Below are positions 32,588 through 43,511 of a DNA stretch of 54,067 nt, piece by piece. Position 1 is the first letter of the stretch. Each line of letters starts with the position of its first letter. The notes beneath the pieces were generated by a model, which was not told the DNA's origin, searched no databases, and worked only from the letters and a program-made list of their open reading frames with translations. Origin of the DNA: Crocinitomicaceae bacterium (lineage in GTDB: Bacteria; Bacteroidota; Bacteroidia; Flavobacteriales_D; Parvicellaceae). Both the position numbers and the translations under genes were made by a program. The DNA lies in the NCBI GenBank assembly GCA_002716065.1, contig PAZE01000018.1, forward strand, positions 1 to 54,067. The letters run 5' to 3'.

Positions 32588-33856
32588 CTACCTTAGAACA
32601 TAGCGAAGAGTTGATCTACTTCTTTGTTTAATTAAGACTTTTTTTGTTTTTAATTTTTCTGGAAACACATGGTCCTTATAATGTCTAATGGTAAGTAAAT
32701 CAACATCTTCATTATATTTCACATTGAACTTTTCTGAAAGATTATCAATTAACCCCTTAAGCATTGTTTTTTTCATCGTTGCACAAACAGAAAAACTCAA
32801 TGCGGAGTTTTGCATTAGATGAACCTTTACTCCAGTCAATGAAAAAACACTAAAAATCTCACTTATGTGATCTTCTAGAATAAATGAAAAATCTTTTGGG
32901 CTTATAGAAATAAGCAGCTGATTTCTTTTATAAATGTAGGAGGCTTGTTGGTAGTCAGCGCTTTCATCAGAATCTATAATAGTTCCTTCTGCCTTAGGGT
33001 CCACAAATGATTTAATCAATAGTGGAATATTACTATTCTGAAGAGGCTTAAGTGTTTTTGGGTGAATAACAGAAGCACCAAAATAACTAAGCTCAATGGC
33101 CTCCTTATAAGAAATTCGATCAATTTTTATAGTGTTCTCAAACTCCTTAGGGTCAGCATTTAAAAGACCCGGAACATCCTTCCATATTAAAACCTGTTGG
33201 GCGCTTGTTGCCCAAGCTAAAATAGCGGCAGAAAAATCACTTCCCTCACGCCCAAGTGTTGTAGTTTTTCCATTATTGGCATGACCAATAAAACCTTGTG
33301 TAACTACACATTTTAAGCCCATATCTTTCTCAAATGCTGATAAAATAGTGCTTTTTACCAAGTCTTTGGTTTTGGGCCAATCTACTCTAGCCTCTTGAAA
33401 ATGATTCGTGGTTCGAATAATTTTCCTAGCATCCATCCACTTCGCATTTACTTTATAGGCGGCTAAAGCCCCAGAGAAAATAATAGTAGACCACAATTCG
33501 CCATATGAAACAATTTGATCATATTCATAGGCCATATTTTCACTAGGCTCTTTTTCCAAGTAGTTGCTTAGCTTTGATAAAGATTCATTAAATAATTTAG
33601 CTGAACTAGATTGTTCTTGAAACAATTCTACTAGCAATTGATTATGAAATTCAACAAGCTTATTCAATGATTTAGAGATGGTTTTTTCATCTCTTTTAAC
33701 AAATGCAGACCATAGCTCCTCTAAAGAATTGGTTGTTTTTCCCATTGCTGAAACCACAACAATAAGTGGCCCCTTATAAGATTGGGTAATTTGAACAGCG
33801 TTTTTTATAGCTGTTGCATTTTTTACTGATGCTCCACCAAATTTAAATACCTTCAT
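32588..33856 (-). CDS. lysC: Aspartate kinase
   Basis: The enzyme phosphorylates aspartate, the first step towards lysine, threonine and methionine. The 422 residues start at ATG 33856 with [11 protein letters not shown], the family's nucleotide-binding signature. TTTLGREGSDFSAAILAWA and the LIWKDVPGLLNADP block confirm a monofunctional aspartokinase. The C-terminal 130 residues fit a pair of ACT-like regulatory domains for feedback control. Its start overlaps the GNAT gene by 14 bases, so translation is probably coupled. Confidence 0.93.
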   Translation of the reverse strand: MKVFKFGGASVKNATAIKNAVQITQSYKGPLIVVVSAMGKTTNSLEELWSAFVKRDEKTISKSLNKLVEFHNQLLVELFQEQSSSAKLFNESLSKLSNYLEKEPSENMAYEYDQIVSYGELWSTIIFSGALAAYKVNAKWMDARKIIRTTNHFQEARVDWPKTKDLVKSTILSAFEKDMGLKCVVTQGFIGHANNGKTTTLGREGSDFSAAILAWATSAQQVLIWKDVPGLLNADPKEFENTIKIDRISYKEAIELSYFGASVIHPKTLKPLQNSNIPLLIKSFVDPKAEGTIIDSDESADYQQASYIYKRNQLLISISPKDFSFILEDHISEIFSVFSLTGVKVHLMQNSALSFSVCATMKKTMLKGLIDNLSEKFNVKYNEDVDLLTIRHYKDHVFPEKLKTKKVLIKQRSRSTLRYVLR

Positions 33857-34328
33857 CTTTTTTTGCATTTAAGTCTTTTTCAAAAAGCCTACCATTTAGC
33901 CAACTACCATCAAGAAAAGCCTGTTGTTTCTTGTAAAAATCAATAGCACTCTTATTCCAATCTAGCACCTGCCAATCTAAGCGTTTAACTTTTTTTTGCT
34001 TTGCAATATTAACAATCTCTTTAAACAATTTCTCACCAATTCCTTTATTTCTGTAGGGTTCTCGAACCATAAGGTCTTCCAAATATAGTGTAACTCCTTT
34101 CCAGGTAGAATAACCCTCATAAAACAAAGCATAACCACATACCTGATTTTGGTGCTCAGCAATTAAAGCCTCAAAATAAGACTTTCCTCCAAATCCATCT
34201 TTTTGAAGTTGCTCGACTGAATTCTGAACCTGTTCTTGTGCCTTTTCAAACTTTGCCAATTCGGTTATCATAGACAACAATTGTTGCATATCAGATTTTT
34301 TTGCTTTTCGAATGACTAAATCTTTCAT
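33843..34328 (-). CDS. GNAT-family N-acetyltransferase (diamine acetyltransferase-like)
   Basis: A 161-residue GNAT protein with acetyl-CoA-binding motif [15 protein letters not shown]. The layout resembles spermidine/spermine or diamine acetyltransferases: [18 protein letters not shown] at the start, [16 protein letters not shown], and [19 protein letters not shown] near the end. The acceptor amine is not certain. It precedes and overlaps lysC on the same transcript and is divergent from fbp. Confidence 0.88.
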   Translation of the reverse strand: MKDLVIRKAKKSDMQQLLSMITELAKFEKAQEQVQNSVEQLQKDGFGGKSYFEALIAEHQNQVCGYALFYEGYSTWKGVTLYLEDLMVREPYRNKGIGEKLFKEIVNIAKQKKVKRLDWQVLDWNKSAIDFYKKQQAFLDGSWLNGRLFEKDLNAKKDEGI

Positions 34329-34385
34329 TCTTTCTACTTTTTTTCGATAATTTACTTAAATTCTTCGATATTTGAATACAAATTT

Positions 34386-35402
34386 ATGGGCACAATGAAA
34401 AACAAAACTTTAGGTGAGTTTATTATAGATAATCAAAATGATTTTCCTGGATCAACTGGTGAACTATCAAAAATATTAAGCTCTATTCGACTTGCTGCCA
34501 AGCTGGTAAGTCACGAAACCAACAAAGCTGGTCTTGCAAAGCATATTCTTGGTGCTGCTGGAACCGAAAACATCCAGGGAGAACAACAGCAAAAACTAGA
34601 TGTCTATGCAGACCACCAGTTTATAGAAGCCCTAAAAGCTAGAGAAGTAGTATGTGGAATAGGTTCAGAAGAAAATGATGATTTTGTGTCTTTTGATGAA
34701 GAAAAATGTAAAAAAGGGAAATATGTTGTTCTAATGGATCCATTAGACGGTTCGTCAAATATAGATGTGAAGGTTTCTATAGGAACCATTTTTAGTGTCT
34801 TTGAAAGATGCTCAGCAATAGGTAACCCAGCAGAACTAAAAGACTTTTTGCAAAAAGGGGTAAAACAAGTTGCTGCTGGATACGTTATTTACGGGTCATC
34901 AACTATGCTCGTATACTCTACTGGAAATGGGGTTAATGGATTTACTTTTGATCCTAGTATCGGTGTTTTCTTTCTATCTCATCCAAATATGAAATTTCCT
35001 TCTAGCGGAAGCATTTACTCGATGAATGAAGGTAACCTTAACCACTGTTCAGCTGAAATTCAAGATTACATTTCCTTCTGTAAAGGAAATAATACAGCAA
35101 CAAAAAAACCATATACGGCAAGATATATCGGCTCTTTAGTGGCTGATTTTCATAGGAATCTAATAAAAGGTGGTATTTATCTTTACCCTTCAACAACAAC
35201 AGCTCCTAATGGAAAACTGCGGTTGTTATATGAATGTTCTCCATTGGCTTTTTTAGCTGAGCAAGCGGGAGGTATGGCAATTAGTGATAAGGGTAGAGTT
35301 TTAGATATTCAACCTGAAGAATTACACCAAAGAGTACCTTTTTATATAGGCTCTAAAGAAATGGTAAAAGAGCTAGAAGTTTTCTTACAGGGTGGAAATT
35401 AA
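34386..35402 (+). CDS. fbp: Class 1 fructose-1,6-bisphosphatase
   Basis: The enzyme hydrolyses fructose 1,6-bisphosphate to fructose 6-phosphate in gluconeogenesis. The 338 residues match class 1 length. Metal and phosphate motifs are visible: GSEENDD (about 97-103), [20 protein letters not shown] and [31 protein letters not shown] is the conserved substrate-side segment. A one-mismatch -7 element (GATATTTG, 34367-34374) lies 11 bases upstream. Its last 11 bases overlap mfd. Confidence 0.95.
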   Translation: MGTMKNKTLGEFIIDNQNDFPGSTGELSKILSSIRLAAKLVSHETNKAGLAKHILGAAGTENIQGEQQQKLDVYADHQFIEALKAREVVCGIGSEENDDFVSFDEEKCKKGKYVVLMDPLDGSSNIDVKVSIGTIFSVFERCSAIGNPAELKDFLQKGVKQVAAGYVIYGSSTMLVYSTGNGVNGFTFDPSIGVFFLSHPNMKFPSSGSIYSMNEGNLNHCSAEIQDYISFCKGNNTATKKPYTARYIGSLVADFHRNLIKGGIYLYPSTTTAPNGKLRLLYECSPLAFLAEQAGGMAISDKGRVLDIQPEELHQRVPFYIGSKEMVKELEVFLQGGN

Positions 35403-38400
35403 TTCAATTAAAAATTACTACGGCTCAGCAGAATCGGTTAAGAAAATTGCTTCTGAAGCTCAAAAAAATGTTGCCAGAATTCATGTTTTGGGTACTGCTG
35501 GTAGCTCAGATGCTTTCATTGCTGATGCGGTAAGTCAGCAAATCGGAGGAAATCATTTGTTTGTTCTATCCGATAAAGAAGAAGCCGCCTATTTTTATAA
35601 TAATCTAGAAAATATAACTTCAGGTAAAAGAGGAACTACACTGCTTTTTTATCCAGCCTCCTACAGAAGACCTTATCAAATTGAGGAAATCGACAATGCA
35701 AACATCATTCAGCGGACTGAAGTTCTTTCGATTATTAGAAAAAAGAGAAAGAACATTATGGTGGTTACTCACCCTGAAGCTATTGTAGAAAATGTGGTAA
35801 CAAGAAAATCACTAGAAAAAAACACATTAGAGATTCAGCAAGCAGAAGAGTATTCATTAGACTTTATTAATGAGCTACTAATTGAATATGAATTTGAAAA
35901 GTTAGACTATGTATATGCACCAGGACAATTCTCAATAAGAGGGGGAATTGTAGACATTTATTCTTTTAGTAATAGTGAGCCTTTTCGAATTGAATTTGAT
36001 GGTGATCAAGTAGAATCCATACGTTTGTTTGACCCATCAACACAACTGTCCATAAAAACTTTATCTAAAATTCAAATCGTTCCCAACATTCAAACAAAAG
36101 CAATGTTGGAAAACAGGGAGTCATTTTTAAGTTACATCCCTTCAGATTCAAAAATATGGATAAAAGATTTTGAACTTTCTAAAGGAAAAATTGAAAAAGG
36201 TTTTGAAAAAGCAAGCTATGTTTTTAATAAGCTTGAAAGCACTATTGATCGGCTTTCTCCAAACCAGCTATATTTAAATCCTGAAGACTACCAAAATCAA
36301 ATTTCTAATTTTTCACTTCTTGAATTTGGATTACACACCTATTTTAAGCCTACATTTTCCGTTTGCTTAAATATAAATCCTCAGCCTCCATTTAATAAAA
36401 ACTTTGATTTATTAATTAGCAAGCTCAAAGAAAATAGTGAAAATGGATACGAAAATTTTATTTTTTCAGAGCAAGAAACACAGCTTAATAGACTAGCAAC
36501 CATCTTCAAAGATATAGGGACGGATGTTGAATTTAAATCAATTAACCTTGGCCTTCATGAAGGTTTTATCGATAATGATTTAAAAATTTCTTGCTTTACC
36601 GACCATCAAATCTTTGAGCGCTATCATCGTTTTAAACTAAAAAAAGGCTATCAAAAATCACAACAATCCTTCACTCTTAAAGAAATCTATAATCTTAAAA
36701 AAGGAGACTTCGTAGTTCACATTGACCACGGCATTGGTGAATTTTCGGGGTTGGAAAAAATAGATGTAAACCAAAAAAAACAAGAGGCAATACGATTAAC
36801 CTATAAAGGAGGTGATATTTTGTATGTAAGCATTCACTCTCTTCATAGAATAAGTAAATATACAGGGAAAGATGGCACTCAGCCTAAATTAAACAAATTG
36901 GGTTCTCCTGCTTGGAATCTTGCTAAGCAAAAGACCAAAAAGAAAATAAAAGAAGTTGCTTTTGATTTAATTCAACTTTATGCTAAAAGGAAACTAAGTA
37001 AAGGAATTGAATATTCTCCAGACACCTATTTACAAAATGAGTTGGAAGCATCATTTATATATGAAGATACTCCCGATCAGCTAAAAGCAACACTCGATGT
37101 GAAAAAGGATATGGAAAGCCCTGCTCCTATGGACAGGTTAATTTGTGGTGACGTAGGATTTGGCAAAACAGAAATTGCTATTCGAGCAGCATTTAAAGCT
37201 GTTGCCGACAACAAGCAAGTAGCCATACTGGTTCCTACTACTGTACTTGCCTTCCAGCATTACAAAACCTTTTCGGAAAGATTAAAAAACTTCCCTTGCA
37301 CAGTAGATTATCTTAATCGATTTAAATCTAGAAAAAAGGCCACTCAAACATTAGAATCTTTAAAACTAGGGAAGGTTGATATTATAATTGGAACACATAG
37401 ACTTATTGGAAAAGACGTAACTTTTAAAGATTTAGGACTGCTAATTATTGATGAAGAACAGAAATTTGGCGTTTCCGTTAAAGACAAGTTAAAAACCCTA
37501 AAAAATAATGTAGACACCTTAACACTAACGGCCACTCCTATCCCTAGAACATTACAGTTTAGCTTAATGAACGCTAGAGATTTGTCGATTATCAATACCC
37601 CGCCACCTAATCGTTTTCCAGTTGAAACAACCGTACAGTTATTTTCAGAAGAAACCATAAGAGATGCTATAACCTATGAAGTGCAAAGAGGCGGTCAGGT
37701 GTTTTTTATTCACAATAGGGTTCAAAACATAGAAGAGGTAGCTGGAATGGTTCAGCGATTATGTCCAGATATTCGTGTTGGAATTGGACACGGTAAAATG
37801 GAGGGTCAAAAACTTGAAGCTATTGTTCTTGATTTTATTGAAGGGCTATACGATGTTTTGGTTGCAACAACAATTGTTGAATCTGGAATTGATATTCCAA
37901 ACGCCAACACCATAATCATTAATAACGCCAATCACTTTGGCTTAAGTGACTTGCATCAGCTTAGAGGTAGGGTTGGCAGATCAAACAAAAAAGCTTTTGC
38001 GTATCTTTTTACCCCGCCCGCTCATCATCTTTCTGATGATGCAAGAAAACGACTAAAAGCAATTGAACAATTTTCAGATTTAGGAAGTGGTATGAATATT
38101 TCTATGCGCGATCTTGACATAAGAGGTGCTGGAGATTTATTAGGAGCTAACCAAAGTGGTTTTATAAATGAAATTGGCTTTGAAACTTACAAAAAGATTC
38201 TTAATGAAGCCATTCAAGAATTAAAAGAAAATGAATTTAAAAGTGTTTTTAATAAGGAGCTAAAACAACCTTCAAGCTTTGTAAAAGATTGTATTCTCGA
38301 AACAGATTTAAACTTGGTTATACCCGATGATTATGTTAATCTTATCTCAGAAAGAATAAATCTATACAAATCACTTGATGAAGCCAACGATGAAAAAGTT

Positions 38401-38733
38401 CTTTGTGAATTTGAAAACACGCTTATAGATCGATTTGGCCCCATTCCTACTGAAACAGCAGAACTCATTAAAACCATTCGTCTTCGTTGGGTTGCTAAGG
38501 AAGTAGGTTTTGAAAAGTTAATATTAAAAAGAAATGTTCTTATTGGCACTTTCGTTAGTAACCAAAAATCACCTTATTATCAATCAGAACAATTTTCTAA
38601 AGTTTTAAACTATGTTCAGCACGAAAAAGCAAGTTCTAAAATGACCGAAAAAAACAACAAGCTACGTCTTCGTTTTGAAGACATAAAGAGTGTACAACAA
38701 GCAATAGAAAAATTAAGACTCGTACTAAATTAA
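35392..38733 (+). CDS. mfd: Transcription-repair coupling factor
   Basis: Mfd removes stalled RNA polymerase and recruits UvrA to the lesion. The 1113 residues include a UvrB-like N-terminal part ([23 protein letters not shown]), a CarD-like RNA-polymerase-binding domain ([20 protein letters not shown], about 440-460), helicase motifs with Walker [10 protein letters not shown] (586-594), DEEQ (687-690), TATPIPRTL and QLRGRVGRS, and the C-terminal UvrA-binding domain. The GTG start lies inside fbp, so the two genes are translationally coupled. It ends 2 bases from accC. Confidence 0.96.
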   Translation: MEINSIKNYYGSAESVKKIASEAQKNVARIHVLGTAGSSDAFIADAVSQQIGGNHLFVLSDKEEAAYFYNNLENITSGKRGTTLLFYPASYRRPYQIEEIDNANIIQRTEVLSIIRKKRKNIMVVTHPEAIVENVVTRKSLEKNTLEIQQAEEYSLDFINELLIEYEFEKLDYVYAPGQFSIRGGIVDIYSFSNSEPFRIEFDGDQVESIRLFDPSTQLSIKTLSKIQIVPNIQTKAMLENRESFLSYIPSDSKIWIKDFELSKGKIEKGFEKASYVFNKLESTIDRLSPNQLYLNPEDYQNQISNFSLLEFGLHTYFKPTFSVCLNINPQPPFNKNFDLLISKLKENSENGYENFIFSEQETQLNRLATIFKDIGTDVEFKSINLGLHEGFIDNDLKISCFTDHQIFERYHRFKLKKGYQKSQQSFTLKEIYNLKKGDFVVHIDHGIGEFSGLEKIDVNQKKQEAIRLTYKGGDILYVSIHSLHRISKYTGKDGTQPKLNKLGSPAWNLAKQKTKKKIKEVAFDLIQLYAKRKLSKGIEYSPDTYLQNELEASFIYEDTPDQLKATLDVKKDMESPAPMDRLICGDVGFGKTEIAIRAAFKAVADNKQVAILVPTTVLAFQHYKTFSERLKNFPCTVDYLNRFKSRKKATQTLESLKLGKVDIIIGTHRLIGKDVTFKDLGLLIIDEEQKFGVSVKDKLKTLKNNVDTLTLTATPIPRTLQFSLMNARDLSIINTPPPNRFPVETTVQLFSEETIRDAITYEVQRGGQVFFIHNRVQNIEEVAGMVQRLCPDIRVGIGHGKMEGQKLEAIVLDFIEGLYDVLVATTIVESGIDIPNANTIIINNANHFGLSDLHQLRGRVGRSNKKAFAYLFTPPAHHLSDDARKRLKAIEQFSDLGSGMNISMRDLDIRGAGDLLGANQSGFINEIGFETYKKILNEAIQELKENEFKSVFNKELKQPSSFVKDCILETDLNLVIPDDYVNLISERINLYKSLDEANDEKVLCEFENTLIDRFGPIPTETAELIKTIRLRWVAKEVGFEKLILKRNVLIGTFVSNQKSPYYQSEQFSKVLNYVQHEKASSKMTEKNNKLRLRFEDIKSVQQAIEKLRLVLN

Positions 38734-38735
38734 GA

Positions 38736-40073
38736 CTATTTAATTTCAAAAGTCTCCATAAATTTAGTAGTGAAATTCCCTTTCTTGAATTCCTTATCAT
38801 CCATAAGTTGCAAATGAAAAGGAATGGTCGTTTTAACCCCCTCAATTATATATTCCTCTAATGCTCTTTTCATTTTAGTTATGGCCTCTTCCCTTGTTTG
38901 AGCAACCGTAATTAATTTCGAAATCATAGAGTCATAAAAAGGAGGAATAATATAACTAGCATATACATGCGTATCTATTCTTATCCCATGCCCACCAGGA
39001 GTGTGGTAGTTGGTAATCTTTCCTGGAGATGGCATAAATCCTTTATGAGGATCTTCTGCATTTATTCTACATTGAATAGAGTGAAGCATAGGGAAATAAT
39101 CATTTCCAGAAATTTTATCTCCAGCAGCAATCTTAATTTGTTCTTTAATTAAATCATGGTTAATAACTTCTTCTGTAATGGTGTGTTCAACTTGAATTCT
39201 AGTGTTCATTTCCATGAAATAAAACTTTCTATGCTTGTCAACTAAAAATTCAACCGTTCCAACACCCTCATAATTAACAGCTAGAGCTGCTTTCTTAGCA
39301 GCTTCACCCATTTTCTTTCTAAGGGCATCTGTCATAAAAGGTGACGGTGTTTCCTCTACAAGCTTTTGATGTCTTCTTTGAATAGAACAATCTCTTTCAG
39401 AAAGGTGACATACGTTACCAAACTGATCGGCTGCAATTTGAATTTCTATGTGTCTAGGTTCTTCAATGTATTTTTCCAAGTACATCCCATCATTACCAAA
39501 AGCAGCGGCAGATTCCTGTCTTGCAGAGTGCCAACCCTCTTCTAATTCTTTATCGTTCCAGCACAAACGCATTCCTCTTCCTCCACCACCAGCAGTAGCT
39601 TTGAGAATTACCGGATATTTAATTTGATTTGCAATTTTTTTTGCTTGAGGGAAATCTTTTAAAAGTCCATCTGATCCAGGAATGGTAGGAACCTTAGCTT
39701 TTTTCATGGTTTCTTTAGCGGAAGCCTTATCACCCATTCCCTCAATTTGTTCTGGAAGCGCTCCTATGAACTTAATTTTATGCTCATCACAAATCCGAGA
39801 AAATTTAGCGTTTTCAGATAAAAATCCATAGCCAGGATGAATGGCATCTGAATTGGTTATCTCAGCAGCAGCAATAATATTGGGAATCTTAAGGTAGGAC
39901 TCTGTGCTAGCAGCAGGACCAACACAAACCGCTTCATCTGCAAAACGAACATGCAGACTATCCTTATCTGCAGTTGAATAAACCGCAACTGTTTTAATTC
40001 CCATCTCTTTACATGTACGTATAACCCTAAGAGCTATTTCTCCTCGATTAGCAATCAATATCTTTTTAAACAT
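38736..40073 (-). CDS. accC: Biotin carboxylase subunit of acetyl-CoA carboxylase
   Basis: The ATP-grasp enzyme carboxylates biotin on AccB. The 445 residues open with [20 protein letters not shown] and contain the ATP-grasp glycine loop [29 protein letters not shown] and the metal-ligand motif [14 protein letters not shown]. It is the last gene of the run from the YceD-like gene through rpmF, plsX, fabH and accB. The carboxyltransferase subunits are not in the window. Confidence 0.96.
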   Translation of the reverse strand: MFKKILIANRGEIALRVIRTCKEMGIKTVAVYSTADKDSLHVRFADEAVCVGPAASTESYLKIPNIIAAAEITNSDAIHPGYGFLSENAKFSRICDEHKIKFIGALPEQIEGMGDKASAKETMKKAKVPTIPGSDGLLKDFPQAKKIANQIKYPVILKATAGGGGRGMRLCWNDKELEEGWHSARQESAAAFGNDGMYLEKYIEEPRHIEIQIAADQFGNVCHLSERDCSIQRRHQKLVEETPSPFMTDALRKKMGEAAKKAALAVNYEGVGTVEFLVDKHRKFYFMEMNTRIQVEHTITEEVINHDLIKEQIKIAAGDKISGNDYFPMLHSIQCRINAEDPHKGFMPSPGKITNYHTPGGHGIRIDTHVYASYIIPPFYDSMISKLITVAQTREEAITKMKRALEEYIIEGVKTTIPFHLQLMDDKEFKKGNFTTKFMETFEIK

Positions 40074-40105
40074 GTCTTTAGAATTTAATGACTATTAAAC
40101 TAGTT

Positions 40106-40630
40106 TTATGAAGGATCTACTAAAAATAGTGGTTGATCAAACTCAACTGGACTTGCATCATCCACCAAAACCTTAACAATTTTACCCGAAATGTCAGATT
40201 CTATATCGTTAAAAAGTTTCATGGCTTCAATAACACAAATGTTATCTCCCTCTTTAATAGTATCTCCAACCTCAACATAAGGAGGCTTATCAGGGCTTGG
40301 AGCCCTGTAAAAAGTCCCAATCATTTGGGCTTTAATAGTAATGTGTTTGCTGTCCTCAGCTTGTTGAGGAGCTTCTTTTTGTTCTGCTTTTGCAGCAGCT
40401 GGAGCTTCAGTAGCAACAGGTTGTTCAACTTGTACCGCTTGAGCAGCTGGCATAGAAGCCATTGGTATAGTTTGTTGAACTATTGTCGGCTCCTCCTTAA
40501 AATTAGATTTCTTCTTGGCCAAGTAATCTGACTTTATAACCAACTTAAAGTCTTTTTGTTCAATTTCAACTTCATTGACACCGGCTTTAGCCACAAATTT
40601 TATTAATTCTTGAATTTCATTTAAGTCCAT
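40106..40630 (-). CDS. accB: Biotin carboxyl carrier protein
   Basis: The 174-residue protein carries the biotin that AccC carboxylates. The biotinyl site is Lys138 in VIEAMKLFND. The N-terminal helix MDLNEIQELIKFV is followed by a flexible Ala/Pro/Gln linker (about 55-92) and the C-terminal lipoyl-like barrel with the GTFYRAPSPDKPPYVEVGD thumb segment. It is 32 bases upstream of accC and 82 bases downstream of fabH on the same strand. Confidence 0.96.
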   Translation of the reverse strand: MDLNEIQELIKFVAKAGVNEVEIEQKDFKLVIKSDYLAKKKSNFKEEPTIVQQTIPMASMPAAQAVQVEQPVATEAPAAAKAEQKEAPQQAEDSKHITIKAQMIGTFYRAPSPDKPPYVEVGDTIKEGDNICVIEAMKLFNDIESDISGKIVKVLVDDASPVEFDQPLFLVDPS

Positions 40631-40712
40631 ATAAATTAGATTTTTGAATTCGTTTAAGTAAACGAAGGTATAAAAATTTTACGCTTTAGTTTAAATATTT
40701 ATTAACTGAAAA

Positions 40713-41699
40713 TTAGTAGGCCCATTTTAAATAGATGGAACCCCAAGTAAAGCCACCACCAAAAGCAGCTAAAACAATATTATCCCCTTTTTTTAACTTC
40801 TTTTCCCATTCCCATAAACAAAGTGGAATAGTTCCAGATGTAGTGTTTCCGTACTTGGAAATGTTAATCATTACCTTATCTTTTGTAAGGCCCATTCTAT
40901 TGGCAGTTGCATCAATTATTCTCAAGTTAGCTTGATGAGGAACCAGCCAATCAACATCTTCACTAGTAAGGTTATTTTTTTCCATTATTTCAGCAGAAAC
41001 ATCGGCCATATTAGTAACAGCAAATTTAAAAACTGTCCTTCCTTCTTGAAAAGCATACGCTTCAGGCGATTCAGCATTCTCTTTTGTAATTGGAAAAGCC
41101 GAACCTCCTAATTTCTGAAGCAAAAACTCCTTTCCAGATCCATCAGATTTAAGTATAGAATCAACAATACCATATCCTTGATCATTGGGTTCTAGTAAAA
41201 CACCACCACCACCATCACCAAAAATAACACAGGTATTTCTGTCTTTATAATTGATGATGGAGGACATTATATCTGCTCCTATAACTATCACTTTTTTACA
41301 TTGTCCAGATAAAATAAACTGCTGACCAGTAACTAATGTGTATAAGAATCCAGAGCAGGCAGCACTAACATCAAAACCCCAGGCGTTAGTCGCCCCACTT
41401 TTATGACAAATTAAATTTGAAGCACTTGGAAATCTATGGTCTGCTGTAATTGTCCCAACGACAATCATATCTATTTCTTCAGGTGAAATGCCTCTTTTTT
41501 CACATATTCCAGCAACAATATCTGCACCTAAATCTGAAAGCGTTCTTCCTTTTTCTATGATTCTTCTTTCTCTTATACCCGTTCTTGATATAATCCATTC
41601 GTCATTGGTATCCACCATTTTCTCCAAGTCTGAATTGGACAACACCCTTTCAGGTACTGCTCCATGAACAGCAGTAATAGCCGCCTGTAACTTTTTCAT
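40713..41699 (-). CDS. fabH: 3-oxoacyl-ACP synthase III
   Basis: FabH condenses acetyl-CoA or a branched starter with malonyl-ACP to begin fatty acid synthesis. The 328 residues hold the catalytic triad Cys115 (DVSAACSGFLY), His255 (WLVPHQANLR) and Asn285 (YGNTTSGT). Its start codon overlaps the plsX stop by 4 bases, a common plsX-fabH arrangement. It is probably transcribed from the promoter ahead of the yceD-like gene. Confidence 0.96.
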   Translation of the reverse strand: MKKLQAAITAVHGAVPERVLSNSDLEKMVDTNDEWIISRTGIRERRIIEKGRTLSDLGADIVAGICEKRGISPEEIDMIVVGTITADHRFPSASNLICHKSGATNAWGFDVSAACSGFLYTLVTGQQFILSGQCKKVIVIGADIMSSIINYKDRNTCVIFGDGGGGVLLEPNDQGYGIVDSILKSDGSGKEFLLQKLGGSAFPITKENAESPEAYAFQEGRTVFKFAVTNMADVSAEIMEKNNLTSEDVDWLVPHQANLRIIDATANRMGLTKDKVMINISKYGNTTSGTIPLCLWEWEKKLKKGDNIVLAAFGGGFTWGSIYLKWAY

Positions 41700-42634
41700 T
41701 TAAATGCTTTTTTAATTTTATTAGGTAAATCTGCCTGAGCTAGATTAAGCGACAAATTTAACATGTTCTTGATTGCTTTTGCATTGCTAATTCCGTGACC
41801 TATTAACACATTGCCGTTAACACCTAATATAGGTGTTCCGCCATAATTTTCGTAATTAAACCTACTAAAATAATCGTCTAGCAAACCTCTTTTAGCAATC
41901 AATGAATAAAATGCTTCAGCTTCTTTAAGGATCACATTTCCAGTGAATCCATCACAAACTACAACATCTGCCTTGTCGTTAAAAATATCTCTTCCTTCAA
42001 TATTGCCAACGAAGTTAAAATCATCAGTTCCTTCCATTAACTCATGTGTAGCTTGGGCAAGAAGGTTTCCTTTTTCTTTCTCCTCTCCAATGTTTAAAAG
42101 CCCCACCTTTGGGTCTTTAACATTAAAAACAAACTCAGCATAGAGTGAACCTAGAATTGCAAATTGATACAGTACATCTGGCTTACAGTCAGCATTTATT
42201 CCAACATCTAAAATTACTCCAACTCCACCAGATTCTTTGGGTAAAACTGAAGTAATACATGGGCGAATAACTCCCGCGATTGGTCGAACAGCAAACATAG
42301 AACCAATTAACATGGCCCCAGAATTACCTGCACTAGAAAAAGCATCTAACTTTCCCTGACTCAATAATTTAAAACCAACATTTATACTGCTGTCTTGTTT
42401 AGCCCTCATTGCTTTAGTAGCATGATCGGCCATTTCAATTACTTCTGTAGTATGAACAAATGAAAAAAGAGAAGAATTCACTCGTTCTCTTTCTAAAATT
42501 TTCTTGGCAGCAACCGAATCTCCAACAAGTGTTATGGTGTGCTCTGAAGGGATTTCTTTTTGTGCTTCAATGGCTCCGAGCACAATTTCCTCAGGGGCAA
42601 AATCACCCCCCATAATATCTAATCCGATATTCAC
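41696..42634 (-). CDS. plsX: Phosphate acyltransferase PlsX
   Basis: PlsX converts acyl-ACP to acyl-phosphate for phospholipid synthesis. The 312 residues begin NIGLDIMGGDFAPEEIVLGA, the family signature, and contain AMRAKQDSSINVGFKLL, FSSAGNSGAMLIGSMF and VVCDGFTGNVILKEAE. It lies between rpmF and fabH, as in many bacteria, and overlaps fabH by 4 bases. Confidence 0.96.
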   Translation of the reverse strand: MNIGLDIMGGDFAPEEIVLGAIEAQKEIPSEHTITLVGDSVAAKKILERERVNSSLFSFVHTTEVIEMADHATKAMRAKQDSSINVGFKLLSQGKLDAFSSAGNSGAMLIGSMFAVRPIAGVIRPCITSVLPKESGGVGVILDVGINADCKPDVLYQFAILGSLYAEFVFNVKDPKVGLLNIGEEKEKGNLLAQATHELMEGTDDFNFVGNIEGRDIFNDKADVVVCDGFTGNVILKEAEAFYSLIAKRGLLDDYFSRFNYENYGGTPILGVNGNVLIGHGISNAKAIKNMLNLSLNLAQADLPNKIKKAFK

Positions 42635-42685
42635 GGAATAAATTTAAGTTGAATTTTTATATTAAAGTCAATAAAAAAAGAAATC

Positions 42686-42877
42686 TTATGCAGAAACTTC
42701 TTTTTCCATCACTACTTTACCCTTGTAGTAAAGTTTACCTTCAGACCAAAATGCTCTATGATAAAGATGTGTTTCTCCAGTTGTTGGACAAGTTGCCAAC
42801 TGCTGAGATTCAGCCTTATAGTGAGTCCTTCTTTTGTCTCTTCTTGTCTTGGACTGTTTTCTTTTAGGATGTGCCAT
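42686..42877 (-). CDS. rpmF: 50S ribosomal protein L32
   Basis: The 63-residue basic protein begins [20 protein letters not shown], the L32 signature. Only one Cys is present ([14 protein letters not shown]), so it lacks the four-Cys zinc ribbon of some L32 forms and needs no zinc. It sits between the YceD-like gene and plsX, the usual context for rpmF. Confidence 0.96.
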   Translation of the reverse strand: MAHPKRKQSKTRRDKRRTHYKAESQQLATCPTTGETHLYHRAFWSEGKLYYKGKVVMEKEVSA

Positions 42878-42905
42878 TTTATATTTATTTACTATCTATT
42901 TACTA

Positions 42906-43451
42906 TTACTTTTTGTTTTTTAATTCCTTTAACTTATCCCATCGAGAATCAATTTCATCATTTTCTTTCGTTTTCTCATTTACCTTCTCTTTAGTTAGTA
43001 AATACTGTTCAAGAATTTGAATGTTTTCTTGATTACAGTCCTGTATTTTTTGATGAATTTTCTTCTTTGGCATAGACAATAAACAATATTCAAAAAGATA
43101 AGGAGCTATGTTGATTTCATAAGAGTTTAATGAAAGAAACTCTAACTCATCTTTAAATACATCCTGCTCATTTTCAACAAACTTTATAAGTTGCCTAAAC
43201 TCATTATTGAGCTTTAATTTTAGATTGTCCATGCATCTATCGCAAAGTGATATAACCTCTCCTAAAATTGTGAAATTCATGTCAAGCATTGTTTCACTTT
43301 TAATAAGCGATAAATCTACTTTGAAAGAACAATCTATAAATTCTTCCCAGTTAAAGGTTTCAAAGAACGATCTATTTAATTCAAAACTAAATAGGTTTTT
43401 TCCATTTTTCAAGCTTGAAAACGGTATAGTATACTCCTTTAATGTTTTCAT
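42906..43451 (-). CDS. DUF177 / YceD-like protein
   Basis: The 181-residue protein matches the DUF177 family found next to rpmF, which is linked to 23S rRNA accumulation. The family hallmark is a beta-rich N-terminal half followed by a Cys pair, here LCDRCMD, and a CNQENIQIL segment in a variable, charged C-terminus. It leads the operon toward rpmF, plsX, fabH, accB and accC. A perfect -7 element lies 19 bases upstream. Confidence 0.88.
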   Translation of the reverse strand: MKTLKEYTIPFSSLKNGKNLFSFELNRSFFETFNWEEFIDCSFKVDLSLIKSETMLDMNFTILGEVISLCDRCMDNLKLKLNNEFRQLIKFVENEQDVFKDELEFLSLNSYEINIAPYLFEYCLLSMPKKKIHQKIQDCNQENIQILEQYLLTKEKVNEKTKENDEIDSRWDKLKELKNKK

Positions 43452-43469
43452 TGGCTATAAAATAGTCGG

Positions 43470-43477
43470 CAAATTTA
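43470..43477 (-). promoter_or_regulatory. -7 promoter of the yceD-rpmF-plsX-fabH-accBC operon
   Basis: The minus strand reads TAAATTTG, a perfect TAnnTTTG match, 19 bases before the first start codon of the operon. The -33 element is not obvious. Confidence 0.6.
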
Positions 43478-43511
43478 AAACAATTGAATGGAAAATAAAA
43501 ACTTTACTGCT

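Noticed and set aside
42686-42877. Ribosomal protein L32 with only one Cys.
   Set aside because: Zinc-free L32 forms are common, and this is the main rpmF copy in its usual context, so it is not evidence of a zinc-sparing switch.
42758-42994. Plus-strand ORFs opposite rpmF and the YceD-like gene.
   Set aside because: They are antisense shadows of well-recognised genes.
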